Of a stretch of DNA of 64,000 bases, positions 55,137 through 63,299 are shown piece after piece (the stretch's first letter is position 1; every line of letters begins with the position of its first letter). The stretch covers positions 1 through 64,000 of IMG/VR virus record IMGVR_UViG_3300043444_000196, one strand, 5' to 3'. The notes under the pieces are model-generated. The model searched no databases, was not told where the DNA came from, and worked only from the letters and a program-made list of their open reading frames with translations. The stretch is from a virus. The position numbers and the translations under genes were made by a program.

Positions 55137-55490
55137 TCACTTCTTTTTGGTCATGCCGCCGCCACACATGGCGACTTGGGTGCCTTTGGTCTTGCCGCGC
55201 TTGGCGACACCATCAGCGGACTTTGTGAAGCCGCCCTTGGCCAGCTTCGTCATTGGTTGCCCTTTATGCAGGCGAGACTCGTGTTTGTTTACGGCCTTCT
55301 GCATCATGGCCTTGTCCATTTTCACATCTTCATGCTTCATGTCGCCACCTTTTGCGAATTTGCGGCCCTTGTCCGCTTGGTTGAAGTCTTTGCCCACAGA
55401 GGTGGGCACGCCTACTTTCTTTGCGAACTCCGGGGAGTGCGCGACAGCCGCCATAAAGCGGGCCTGCTTTTTACTTGTCGACGGCATCAT
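55137..55490 (-). CDS. small basic protein, SKKQARFM family (117 aa)
   Basis: Begins MMPSTSKKQARFMAAVAHS and PEFAKKVGVP, a conserved start in many phage proteins of unknown role. Then FAKGGDM, LAKGGFT and SADGVAKRGKTKG. Strongly basic. Start at 55490 or 55487 (ATGATG). It overlaps the holin-like gene by 20 bases. It may be a minor DNA-binding virion protein. Confidence 0.65.
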   Translation of the reverse strand: MMPSTSKKQARFMAAVAHSPEFAKKVGVPTSVGKDFNQADKGRKFAKGGDMKHEDVKMDKAMMQKAVNKHESRLHKGQPMTKLAKGGFTKSADGVAKRGKTKGTQVAMCGGGMTKKK

Positions 55491-55668
55491 CGCCCCCACG
55501 CCCAGTCCACCCACGGACCGTGTCGGTTTCCCAGATACGAATGCCGGTCCAGACAATCGTAAATACTGCGGCGATTGACGGTAGCATTTCTACAAGCGTT
55601 CCGAGAACTGTGAACACAGAAACTGCATCCACTACATGTTTGGTTGATTCCGACAATTCGTGTTTCAT
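55471..55668 (-). CDS. small membrane protein, holin-like (65 aa)
   Basis: ATG 55668; a membrane-helix region at about residues 14-45 (VVDAVSVFTVLGTLVEMLPS, IAAVFTIVWTGIRIW) and a basic/acidic soluble end. Similar small proteins are annotated as holins in podoviruses. It sits among virion genes, far from the endolysin, so it could be a second holin or a virion membrane protein. Confidence 0.6.
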   Translation of the reverse strand: MKHELSESTKHVVDAVSVFTVLGTLVEMLPSIAAVFTIVWTGIRIWETDTVRGWTGRGGDDAVDK

Positions 55669-55669
55669 A

Positions 55670-55924
55670 TCAGCACTTCCAAGCCCGCAGGCTCTTGTTG
55701 ATACGGCTGTCTGGGTCTTTGGCGGTCTTCGCACTGGTCAGCTTTTTCTTCATGCCCTCCATACGAGCGCAAAAAGAGTCGCGGCGTGGGCCGCCCTCTG
55801 GTTGAGGGGCCTTGAGTCCGGGCTTGCCGGGGTTCGCCTTGTTGTAGGAGGCACGGCCCTTGGCGTTCAATCCGCCTTTGGGATTCTTGCCTTCCTTGCG
55901 CTGCCATGCGGGTGACTTAGCCAT
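55670..55924 (-). CDS. DUF6321 protein (84 aa)
   Basis: Pattern KGGLNAKGRASYNKANPG, RRDSFCARMEGMKKKLT, DPDSRINKSLRAWKC fits the DUF6321 family of phage proteins. Basic and Cys-ended. Function of the family is unknown. It overlaps the gene upstream by eight bases. Confidence 0.75.
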   Translation of the reverse strand: MAKSPAWQRKEGKNPKGGLNAKGRASYNKANPGKPGLKAPQPEGGPRRDSFCARMEGMKKKLTSAKTAKDPDSRINKSLRAWKC

Positions 55925-56195
55925 AGAACACCGTGACTTTTGCGTTTGTCAGGGTAGCGTACACAGACGTCTCGAACAGCACGCCATTAGCGGGAATAAC
56001 CACGCTGAACGGCTCGCCATTAGCCATCGTGTTGACGGTAAACAGCGTGGTGCCGCCGGAACCGCCATCCTTGAAGACTACGCTACCGGCGCTTGCACCG
56101 GGCTCGACCAACGCGCCACGCACGCGAGTGCGGGCGCTAAAAGCGGACCCCGATTCGGCCAGTGATACGGCCATTACATCGGTTTGCATACCCAT
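55917..56195 (-). CDS. beta-rich small virion protein (92 aa)
   Basis: AGGAG is six bases before the ATG at 56195. Strands TLFTVNTMANGEPFSVVIPA and VLFETSVYATLTNAKVTVFYG suggest a small jelly-roll or decoration domain. Same segment as the 84-residue gene upstream. Function inferred. Confidence 0.65.
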   Translation of the reverse strand: MGMQTDVMAVSLAESGSAFSARTRVRGALVEPGASAGSVVFKDGGSGGTTLFTVNTMANGEPFSVVIPANGVLFETSVYATLTNAKVTVFYG

Positions 56196-56208
56196 GTCGG
56201 GCTCCTAC

Positions 56209-56463
56209 TTAGGAAGAAGAAATAGCAGCCAGTGTGTCGCACCGCAGCCAGTTGGTGCCATTGCCAAACGCAACCACGGGGTTACCGGCGGCGCCGTCAG
56301 ACACATAGATCATCTTGCCAGCAGTTTCAGTGGTGGGGGCGGTGGCCACGGTGTAAGCGGTCAGGGTGATGGTGCCAGCGACATCGCCAGTCACGTTGCC
56401 AGTGATAGCGCCAACAAAGCCATTGTCAGACGTGACGGGGCCGGAGAAGGTGGTATTTGCCAT
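56209..56463 (-). CDS. small virion protein with GNVTGDV repeat (84 aa)
   Basis: Begins MANTTFSGPVTSDNGFVG, then AITGNVTGDVAGTITL and a beta segment with G-N-G-T-N-W-L-R. This resembles short phage structural repeats of the head-fibre type. First gene after the promoter at 56554-56582. Confidence 0.65.
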   Translation of the reverse strand: MANTTFSGPVTSDNGFVGAITGNVTGDVAGTITLTAYTVATAPTTETAGKMIYVSDGAAGNPVVAFGNGTNWLRCDTLAAISSS

Positions 56464-56553
56464 GATGATTTCCTCACATGCGAGTTGGGCGTATCTGTCT
56501 GCATGTCGTCAGTCGGGCCTGTCAGATACGCGGGGGAGTCCCGAGTTGACTGC

Positions 56554-56582
56554 AATATATCACTGCGGGTCGGTGGGGTCAA
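56554..56582 (-). promoter_or_regulatory. putative sigma-70 promoter
   Basis: On the - strand: TTGACC at 56582-56577 and TATATT at 56559-56554, spacer 17 bases. It lies at the end of the HNH gene and points to the small virion genes. It would restart transcription after the capsid terminator. Confidence 0.6.
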
Positions 56583-57162
56583 TGAGCTTGTTGGACTTTT
56601 TCAAATTTTCATCCTGCGTGATGACCCGCAGGTTCCATGGCACATGTAGGCCGCAAACGCCGTCGCCGCGCAGCGGCACGATGTGGTCGACCACGTATTG
56701 CTCCCCTGTTGTCTGGGTCATGGTGATGGCAATTTGGTACAGCTGTCGAATTTCCGACTTCTGCTTGCGGGTAAGCCACGCCGGCGTGGCCTCCCTGTGT
56801 TTACGGCGCCGTGCTTTAGTGTCGGCGCGTACTTGCGTCTTGTTTGCTGCTTTCCACGCATTGCGGTACTCGCGCAACACATGCGCAGGGCGTGTGGCGG
56901 CGGCTTGCATTACTTGCTCACGGTTCTCGTGGTACCACTCGTGTTTGCGATCCTTGACATCAGCACGCTTGTTGTATTCGCGGAAGTACTGCGCCCGCGT
57001 GTCCGCGGATTTCTGCCACTCCAGTTTTAGGCATTCAACACAGGCCCCTTTTGTTTTGCGGGGGGCAACATGGCCATGTTTGCACGGCTCGCCTGTGAAG
57101 TAGTACGGGGCGCCCGCAGCTTTGGCTTCGGCACGGGTTTTGGGGAGGTTTGTGGTGTCCAT
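56560..57162 (-). CDS. HNH endonuclease, free-standing (200 aa)
   Basis: N-terminal zinc-type part (GEPCKHGHVAPRKTKGACVEC), a basic central coiled region, then a C-terminal HNH core: YVVDHIVPLRGDGVCGLHVP, W-N-L-R-V-I, N-L-K-K-S-N-K. It lies between the capsid terminator and a new promoter, so it was probably inserted here. Typical homing endonuclease next to the capsid gene. Confidence 0.88.
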   Translation of the reverse strand: MDTTNLPKTRAEAKAAGAPYYFTGEPCKHGHVAPRKTKGACVECLKLEWQKSADTRAQYFREYNKRADVKDRKHEWYHENREQVMQAAATRPAHVLREYRNAWKAANKTQVRADTKARRRKHREATPAWLTRKQKSEIRQLYQIAITMTQTTGEQYVVDHIVPLRGDGVCGLHVPWNLRVITQDENLKKSNKLIDPTDPQ

Positions 57163-57210
57163 TGGTGCTCCTGTGACTTAGTAACAGGTAATGTACCACA
57201 AGTTCGCGGG

Positions 57211-57240
57211 AAAAGAAAAAGGGCCCCGTAGGGCCCTTTT
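57211..57240 (-). terminator. intrinsic terminator of the capsid operon (bidirectional)
   Basis: GGGCCC - CGTA - GGGCCC stem flanked by A- and T-runs; on the - strand the stem is followed by T's. It lies 16 bases after the capsid stop. The opposite strand has a T-run too, so it can work both ways. Confidence 0.85.
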
Positions 57241-57255
57241 AGTACCACTTGGGTA

Positions 57256-58164
57256 TTAAGCTCCGGGGGAGCCGTACACGCCGAGGGGATCGCTGACGCC
57301 GAACGAATAACGCTCGCGAGCCTTATAGCGCACGTTGCCGGTGTCAAAATCACCATCCATGGAATTTTGCAGCGGGGTACGCACAAAGTGCTTCAGACCG
57401 TTAGGCACGTCAGTGGTCAGGAACCAAGCGTTGGTGTCGGTCAACCAGTGGTTGATCGCATAGCCGTCAGGAATCGAGCCATTGTTCTTGATGGCGTTGA
57501 TGTCGTTGTCGGCAGTGCCCACGCGCAGGCTGGTTTCCAACAGGCGGGTTGCAACGAATTGCAGTGCTGGAGGAATGATCAGCTTCTTGGGCTTGGCAGC
57601 GATCAGCAGGCCGCGTTCGTCGGTCCAAGCAGCGATCTGGATCACGGCGTTTTCCAACGACGTTTCGTTCAGGTCGGCAGCGACAGACGGGCGGTTGCTG
57701 TTGGTACCACCAGAGATCAGGGGGTGCGCGGTGTTGAACAGGGACACGCCGTCGCCGTAAGTGACGCCGGAGTTGAAGCCTTGGTTCAGCACGTAAGCGG
57801 CCTTGACCTGCTTGGTGTATGCCATGGCACGAGCCAGAGCCTTGGTGTAGCGGCTGGACAAGCTGTCGTACAGGTTGTCTTCCACTGCTTCTTCCGTGAT
57901 GGAGAAGCCCATGGCGATGGTTTCGTGGTTGTAACGAGCGGTCCAAGCTTCCTGCGCATTGTCATAAGCAATGGCAGAGCCTTCGTTCTTCACCGGAGCG
58001 GCGGAGAAGCCAGACAGCTTGGTTTCCTCTTCAAAGCTACGCTCCGAAGTTTCGGTTTCGTAGATTTCCTTGTGCTCCTCGCCGTAGCGAGCATATTCCA
58101 GACCGAACAAGGCGTTCAGGCCGGGGAGCAGTTCTTTCAGTAGTTGGGCACGAGAAATAGCCAT
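57256..58164 (-). CDS. major capsid protein (302 aa)
   Basis: Segments YARYGEEHKEIYETETSERS, FEEETKLSGFSAAPVKNEG, IAMGFSITEEAVEDNLYD and PPALQFVATRLLETSLR are typical of a phage head-protein family (Mu gpT-like group). Fold is inferred to be HK97-like. AAGGAG leader. It follows scaffold and decoration genes and is closed by its own terminator. Confidence 0.85.
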   Translation of the reverse strand: MAISRAQLLKELLPGLNALFGLEYARYGEEHKEIYETETSERSFEEETKLSGFSAAPVKNEGSAIAYDNAQEAWTARYNHETIAMGFSITEEAVEDNLYDSLSSRYTKALARAMAYTKQVKAAYVLNQGFNSGVTYGDGVSLFNTAHPLISGGTNSNRPSVAADLNETSLENAVIQIAAWTDERGLLIAAKPKKLIIPPALQFVATRLLETSLRVGTADNDINAIKNNGSIPDGYAINHWLTDTNAWFLTTDVPNGLKHFVRTPLQNSMDGDFDTGNVRYKARERYSFGVSDPLGVYGSPGA

Positions 58165-58176
58165 GATTCAGACTCC

Positions 58177-58755
58177 TTAAACACCAGTGGTGTTGTTGTA
58201 CGCGTGAGTGTTGATCTTGACGATCATCTCAACGTAGGTGGTGGACGAAGTGGCTGTTTCAGGAACCACGTCAATAATGCGGATGGGCAAAGTTGCAGTG
58301 GTAGCTGTGGTGTCGTCGATAGCCTGAGCGGAATCGCCAGTGGTGGCGCTACCAGAGTTCAGGACAACAGACGTGTTCTGGCCAACAGCGGCGCGGGTCA
58401 GGGTACCCATGGTGGTGCCAGAAGACACAACAGCCACTTTGAACAGGGCAGTTGGATCATCGACAACGTAAGCCACAGCATTGGTCACGCCAGAGGCGGG
58501 AGCGTACTGAGCTTGAACGGTTTGGCCAGACGAGTTGGTGTACTGAACGCCAACGCACACGCCCAAAGCTTGGGGAGCGGCGGAACCGTCAGCAACAACT
58601 GCGCACTTACCAGATGCCAGCAACTCAACGAGATCGCCGTCATACATTGCGCCCGAATCAATCGGGACGAGACGAGTGGACCCAGCGTACGGATTGCCGC
58701 CAATGCGATTGACAGGCTGGAAACCGTAAGGGGCCGAAACGGTGGGGTATGCCAT
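58177..58755 (-). CDS. capsid decoration / head protein (192 aa)
   Basis: Begins MAYPTVSAPYGFQPVNRIGG, an N-terminus typical of a decoration family in phages of this type. Mostly beta (PIRIIDVVPET, YVEMIVKINTH) with Thr/Ala-rich stretches. Directly upstream of the major capsid gene. Stabilises the head or coats it, by inference. Confidence 0.7.
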   Translation of the reverse strand: MAYPTVSAPYGFQPVNRIGGNPYAGSTRLVPIDSGAMYDGDLVELLASGKCAVVADGSAAPQALGVCVGVQYTNSSGQTVQAQYAPASGVTNAVAYVVDDPTALFKVAVVSSGTTMGTLTRAAVGQNTSVVLNSGSATTGDSAQAIDDTTATTATLPIRIIDVVPETATSSTTYVEMIVKINTHAYNNTTGV

Positions 58756-58775
58756 GTTTGGACTCCAAAAAAGTG

Positions 58776-59240
58776 TTAAATACCTTTACCGAAGGTAACA
58801 GTCGACTTGCGCTCCTTGAACAGAGGCATTCGAGCATCACCCTCGCGCATGAAGCTGTTGTCCACGGACTGCATTTGCGTCTCGGTTTGATTGCCGTAAT
58901 ACGAATTGCGTTGGTCCACGAACTCAGCGGGTGTTTTGCAGAGCATCAGGCCGCCCACAATCACCGCGTCAGGGAAACGAGTGTCGTTTTCACCGAACAA
59001 ACGGATTTCGGGGTGGTCAGCTGCCTTGACAGGCTCCCAACCTTCGCGGAGTTTTCCGGAAATGTTACGAGGATCAGCTTGGTTCATCGTGCTAATGCGA
59101 ATCCAGCGGTACGCGTAGCCTGCCTCCGGAGTGGGGTCAGGCAGAAGCTGGGGTGGCGCCCAAGACTTGGGGCGCTCGGCAGATTCACGAGTTTTCAGTG
59201 CACGGGGTGCACGGGTGTTTTCCATCTGTTCCATGTTCAT
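58776..59240 (-). CDS. conserved head-associated protein (154 aa)
   Basis: The N-terminal 40 residues are basic and Pro-rich; the middle has AYRWIRIST and NISGKLREGWEPVKAADHPE; later VIVGGLMLCKTPAEFVDQRN. The family is common in aquatic phages between scaffold and capsid genes. Function not known, probably a head component. Confidence 0.7.
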   Translation of the reverse strand: MNMEQMENTRAPRALKTRESAERPKSWAPPQLLPDPTPEAGYAYRWIRISTMNQADPRNISGKLREGWEPVKAADHPEIRLFGENDTRFPDAVIVGGLMLCKTPAEFVDQRNSYYGNQTETQMQSVDNSFMREGDARMPLFKERKSTVTFGKGI

Positions 59241-60226
59241 TTCCTCATTTCTTCCGCTACCTTACGGGCGTAGAGTTCCAAAGGAACCCCAAGCTTTCGG
59301 GCGATTTCGACCTGTGACTTCGTCAGCACGATTTTCTTGGGCGCTGTGCTGCGGGTCGCGGGTGCGACGACGTTCGACTTTTTCGGAGGAGTAGGCGCGT
59401 CCTCTTGTTTCTCGACCTTCCCGGACTCGAACACATCGGGGAAGCGAGTCCGCATTTCCGTGTCGATCGCTTTGTAGTAATCGTCACTTCCAGCGGTATG
59501 TCCTTGCTCAACCAGTTCGGAATGGAAGCCAAGGGCGTAGGCTGTCATCCGTTTGTTCGATCCCCACCACGGATTGCGGTCTTGCCACGCGCGCAGTTTA
59601 GGATCGACTTGAACCTGTTGAGGTTGTGATGCGGGTTGTACCGCAGTTTCCGGCTCCTGTAAAGAGGTCGGCTTGAAATTATTTACGCGGTCGATTTTCA
59701 TCTTGGCCGCAGTAAGTGCCTCTTGCGCTGTCACCAGAGCATCGGAGTCGCCAGCTTCGTACGCTGCTTTGTAGGCAGCACGGGCTTTTTCGACCTCGTT
59801 CTCGGCGACCAGTTTGGCCTGCTCGATGAAGGCAGTTTGACCTTCGGACAGAGTCCCCTTGAGCTTTTTGTTCTCTTCGACCAGCTGCTGGGCCAGACGC
59901 AGAGCCTCCTCACGCTCGCGCAGCGCAGTTTCCTTGGCGCGTCGCTCGTCGTGGTAGCCTTTCTGGACCTGCTTGATGCGGGACTGCACGCTCACGTCGT
60001 ACTTGGTCAGGTCATCATCGGTCAGATCAGCCGGTGGGGGCGTCTTCATCGGCTCACGGCCACGGTCTTTTTCGGGGGTATCGTCGACGATTTCGATCTC
60101 AGGCTTGTCGTCTGCGACGATCTCGACGTTGTCCTCTTCGGGAGTGACCACGGCCCCACCCTTGCGGGCGTTTTCCTTGGCTTCCTTCTCGTCGGGGAAC
60201 TCGAACTCAACTTGTTCCAGTGCCAT
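59237..60226 (-). CDS. scaffolding protein (329 aa)
   Basis: Strong AAGGAGG leader. Acidic N-terminus (EFEFPDEKEAKENARKGG), a long coiled coil (about residues 75-175), a Gln/Pro linker, and a basic C-terminal helix VEIARKLGVPLELYARKVAE. This acidic-coil-basic pattern and place just before capsid genes are those of phage scaffolds. ATGA overlap with the next gene. Confidence 0.8.
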   Translation of the reverse strand: MALEQVEFEFPDEKEAKENARKGGAVVTPEEDNVEIVADDKPEIEIVDDTPEKDRGREPMKTPPPADLTDDDLTKYDVSVQSRIKQVQKGYHDERRAKETALREREEALRLAQQLVEENKKLKGTLSEGQTAFIEQAKLVAENEVEKARAAYKAAYEAGDSDALVTAQEALTAAKMKIDRVNNFKPTSLQEPETAVQPASQPQQVQVDPKLRAWQDRNPWWGSNKRMTAYALGFHSELVEQGHTAGSDDYYKAIDTEMRTRFPDVFESGKVEKQEDAPTPPKKSNVVAPATRSTAPKKIVLTKSQVEIARKLGVPLELYARKVAEEMRK

Positions 60227-60237
60227 GATGCGCCTCC

Positions 60238-60642
60238 TTATGATGCGCGCGTGATGCCACGCGGGTCTTGTACAACAGCTTCCACGGAGTCGTCATTGAT
60301 GATGCGGAACTCTTTGCCGTGGATTTTGATGCGCGTACCGGTGTTCGGTCGCACCAAGACGAAGTCACCTACCTTACAGCTAGGGCCGTTGGGGAAGCGC
60401 TTTTCGTCCTTGTAAGCGTCCGGCCCGACTTTCACGACGAACAATACAGGCGACAGCAGCTCTTCAAAGTGCATGGTTTGGCCGGCTTTCACCAGACCAG
60501 AATCGCCGTAGGCTTCGTCAATCTCCGGGAGAACGCACAGGAGGTGGTAGGTCACAGGATCGGGAATCTGCTTGGCCTTCTCCTCAACGGGTTTGTTGAG
60601 GATGCCAGACAGGTCCACTGCCTGCGTATCAAAGGGAGTCAT
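60238..60642 (-). CDS. GroES-like co-chaperonin fold protein (134 aa)
   Basis: Beta-barrel segments VTYHLLCVLPEIDEAYGDSG, LLSPVLFVVKVGPDAYKD, CKVGDFVLVRPNTGTR, IKIHGKEFRIINDDSVEAVV correspond in order to Cpn10. The mobile-loop region is short. Phage GroES analogues such as T4 gp31 help the host GroEL fold the capsid protein. Placed next to scaffold and portal, so a capsid-folding role is plausible. Confidence 0.75.
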   Translation of the reverse strand: MTPFDTQAVDLSGILNKPVEEKAKQIPDPVTYHLLCVLPEIDEAYGDSGLVKAGQTMHFEELLSPVLFVVKVGPDAYKDEKRFPNGPSCKVGDFVLVRPNTGTRIKIHGKEFRIINDDSVEAVVQDPRGITRAS

Positions 60643-60829
60643 CGTAGTCCTTTACTTTTCGCAAGAGGTCGTTTATTTCGCGCTGTGCGGTCAACAGACC
60701 CCGGATAACGCCGCACAGGTTCTGGTACTCGGCGTAGTCTTTCGCTGCGCCGGCTCCCAAACTCTCTTGAATTACTTTGATCTCGTCGCCGTACTTGGTG
60801 TTCAAGTACTCAAGAATTTGTGTGTCCAT
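60629..60829 (-). CDS. small helical protein (66 aa)
   Basis: ATG at 60829 overlaps the portal stop by one base (TGATG). Helical, with KDYAEYQNLCGVIRGLLTAQ and a charged end. Small proteins like this follow the portal in related phages; role unknown. Overlaps the GroES-like gene by 14 bases. Confidence 0.7.
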   Translation of the reverse strand: MDTQILEYLNTKYGDEIKVIQESLGAGAAKDYAEYQNLCGVIRGLLTAQREINDLLRKVKDYDDSL

Positions 60830-63285
60830 CACTCACCCTTTTTCGGTTGGGGTTTGTTCTGCGACTGCAGGCGGGCCTTGGCGAGGTCGGCGCCGATGCG
60901 CACACCTTCGCGTTCTTGCTCCGCAGCCAGTCGCGCACGGTCCAGACGGTCGGTCTGCCCGGCCTTGAACCCTTCGAGCTGGTATTTGGCCTGCAGCTCC
61001 TCTTCCTTGAGACGAATCTCGTCGGCTTTGGCAGCGGCGTCCATGGACACCTTCTTGTCCTTGATTGCCACCTCTTGGGCTTTGATCTCTAGCTCTTTCT
61101 GCTGCATCTGCAGGACCGGGTCTTGTGCCATCTGCTGGGCCTGCTCCTGAGCGGCCTTGGCTTGGTTCTGCGCGAGCACTTGCTGCGCGGCTTGGGCCAT
61201 CATGGTCGACAGTGCCAGCTCCACCTGCGGCGGCAGCTCGTCTTTCTCCGGGGGCAGCGTGATACCGAGCTGCTGCTCAATGCGCTGGCGGTACGCGTAG
61301 CCAGTGTGCTGCGCGATGTGGGCCATCATGGCCGCCTGCATGGCTTGCGCCTGCGGGTTCTGGCCAATCAGCTTCATGATCTCTGGGTCCTGCATGGCAG
61401 CCATGTGCACTTGGATGTGCGCGGCGTGGTCCTGATACACGAACGCCTTGACCGGGCTCATGTTCAGGATGTCCATGTTCTCAGACACCGGGTCCTTGGG
61501 TTTGAGGTCATCTTCAACCGGCACGAGCTTGTCGGCGTTCTTGACGCCCAGCACTTCAATCATCTGGCGGTGCAACTGTGGCAGGTCGTAAATCTGGGGC
61601 GCAGACTGGGACAGCTGGATCACAGCTTGGTACTGCATGATCCGCTGGGCCATGGTCGAGCTGTTGGGGTCGGACACGGGGATCACGTCCACCATGTCGT
61701 AGTCCTGCTTGAGGGCCATGCGGCTGCCAGCCACCGGCTGGAACGGGTACTTCTCGGGAGCGTGGTCGCGGATGATCCCCTTGAGCAGCTTGAACTCCTG
61801 CTTCATCGAGTAGTGCACCCGGGCCTGAACGGCGCTCATGGTCTTGAGCTGTCGCTCCAACAGAGCCAGCGTGGTACCTACCGGAGCATTCGCACCCATG
61901 TCGCTGACCTGCATGTCGGCGATCGAGCCCAGACGGCGCGCTTCGTTCGTGATCCGGTCGAGCAGCGCGGCCAACACTTGGCTTGGCTCTTTGTAGGGCA
62001 GCGGCATGATGTTGTCGCGCACAGTGCCACTGGCCACGTCCACATCACGGAACTCACCGGGGGCGATCGGGGTGTCGTCACCCTTGATGCGCAGGCCGCG
62101 GGCCTTCAAGCCACCGGGCAAGTTGCTCAGCGTACCAGCGTCCACCAGCTGGCGGATCAGGGCGGTACCCGCACGGGCGTAGCCCCCGATCAGGTGGATG
62201 TAGCCGATGCCGTAGGCGCCAAAGCCAGTGATGTAGTCATACTGTACGAAGTGATCGCGTTTGATGTGCGTGGGGTCCGGCTCTTCCCAGTTGCGGTAGA
62301 TGGCCAACACCTTGTTCGTGCCACGGTCGATCGTCATTACATAGGGCAGCGCCAGACCGTCTGGGTCCTCAAACCCGGGCAGGTCGTACTCGACGTGCGT
62401 CTCAAACAGCTGGAAGCGGTTGTCCTCAGTCAGGGTGTAGCCTTGGTCTTCGGCTTTTTTCTTCTCGATGTCGCTGTGGAACGACACTGGCTCGCCGAGG
62501 TCCACGTCGCGGTAGAACCCAGCCACCTGCAGACGCTTGAGGTCATTCTCGCTCTTGCGCAAGATGTGGGTGGCACGCTCTGCGTCGCGTACACCACTGC
62601 AGCCCCACGGCAGGATGATGTCTTCTACCGGGATGAACATGGAGACCTGACGGTCTTTGGCGGTGTCGAAGTACACCTTCTTGAACGCGCAGCCGGCCAA
62701 GCCCAAGTTGAACAGCATGCGCTCATGTTCCGTGCGGTACTCGGGCATCTGCTCAGTCAGGCGCCAGTTCATGTCATCACGGACACGCTCCGCCGCTTCT
62801 TCTTTGAGGCGATCAATAGCGCCAACGATTTCGGTTTTGACCGGGCCAGCAGCCGGGAAAGTCTCAATAATCGTTTCGCTCTGAAACCGGACAGCGGCTT
62901 CGGTGAGGAGGGTACTAAACACTCCGCAAGCTCCATCCCAAGGTTCAGTGCGCTCTTCGTAGCGCATCCCGAGGACTTCCAGACCTTTGACATACGTTTC
63001 TACCCACTCTTTGCGTGACGCGATGTCGGACTCGATGAGCTCGACCAGATCACCGGCGATCTTCTGCAGCTCGCCTTCGTCCATGAAATCTGCCAAGTTG
63101 GCATCGAACGGGATGTCCCCGGGGCCGGGCGCAGCCGGAGTCAGTTCAATCTCCAAGCCGTCCATGCCGATCTTGACGCCCTCGGGGTCTTCGATTTCGA
63201 TCTCAAGCGCAGGGGAGGCGCCTTCCTCCAGCTCTGCTACATCCAACCCTGCGGGGGCGCCGCCAATACCGGGAACCATGTTCAT
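60829..63285 (-). CDS. portal protein (818 aa)
   Basis: Long portal of the podovirus type: acidic N-terminus, wing/stem core around residues 80-520 (EWVETYVKGLEVLGMRYEER, PWDGACGVFSTLLTEAAVRF, PVEDIILPWGCSGVRDAER), and a C-terminal coiled coil (about 660-800) rich in Gln/Lys/Ala. It forms the dodecameric DNA gate. Placed between terminase and scaffold, as expected. Confidence 0.9.
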   Translation of the reverse strand: MNMVPGIGGAPAGLDVAELEEGASPALEIEIEDPEGVKIGMDGLEIELTPAAPGPGDIPFDANLADFMDEGELQKIAGDLVELIESDIASRKEWVETYVKGLEVLGMRYEERTEPWDGACGVFSTLLTEAAVRFQSETIIETFPAAGPVKTEIVGAIDRLKEEAAERVRDDMNWRLTEQMPEYRTEHERMLFNLGLAGCAFKKVYFDTAKDRQVSMFIPVEDIILPWGCSGVRDAERATHILRKSENDLKRLQVAGFYRDVDLGEPVSFHSDIEKKKAEDQGYTLTEDNRFQLFETHVEYDLPGFEDPDGLALPYVMTIDRGTNKVLAIYRNWEEPDPTHIKRDHFVQYDYITGFGAYGIGYIHLIGGYARAGTALIRQLVDAGTLSNLPGGLKARGLRIKGDDTPIAPGEFRDVDVASGTVRDNIMPLPYKEPSQVLAALLDRITNEARRLGSIADMQVSDMGANAPVGTTLALLERQLKTMSAVQARVHYSMKQEFKLLKGIIRDHAPEKYPFQPVAGSRMALKQDYDMVDVIPVSDPNSSTMAQRIMQYQAVIQLSQSAPQIYDLPQLHRQMIEVLGVKNADKLVPVEDDLKPKDPVSENMDILNMSPVKAFVYQDHAAHIQVHMAAMQDPEIMKLIGQNPQAQAMQAAMMAHIAQHTGYAYRQRIEQQLGITLPPEKDELPPQVELALSTMMAQAAQQVLAQNQAKAAQEQAQQMAQDPVLQMQQKELEIKAQEVAIKDKKVSMDAAAKADEIRLKEEELQAKYQLEGFKAGQTDRLDRARLAAEQEREGVRIGADLAKARLQSQNKPQPKKGE

Positions 63286-63299
63286 ATCGAGTCCTTAGA

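Noticed and set aside
61123-63018. 631-codon + strand frame opposite the portal
   Set aside because: Antisense shadow of a clear portal gene; composition (Val/Leu/His/Gln) is that of a reversed frame.
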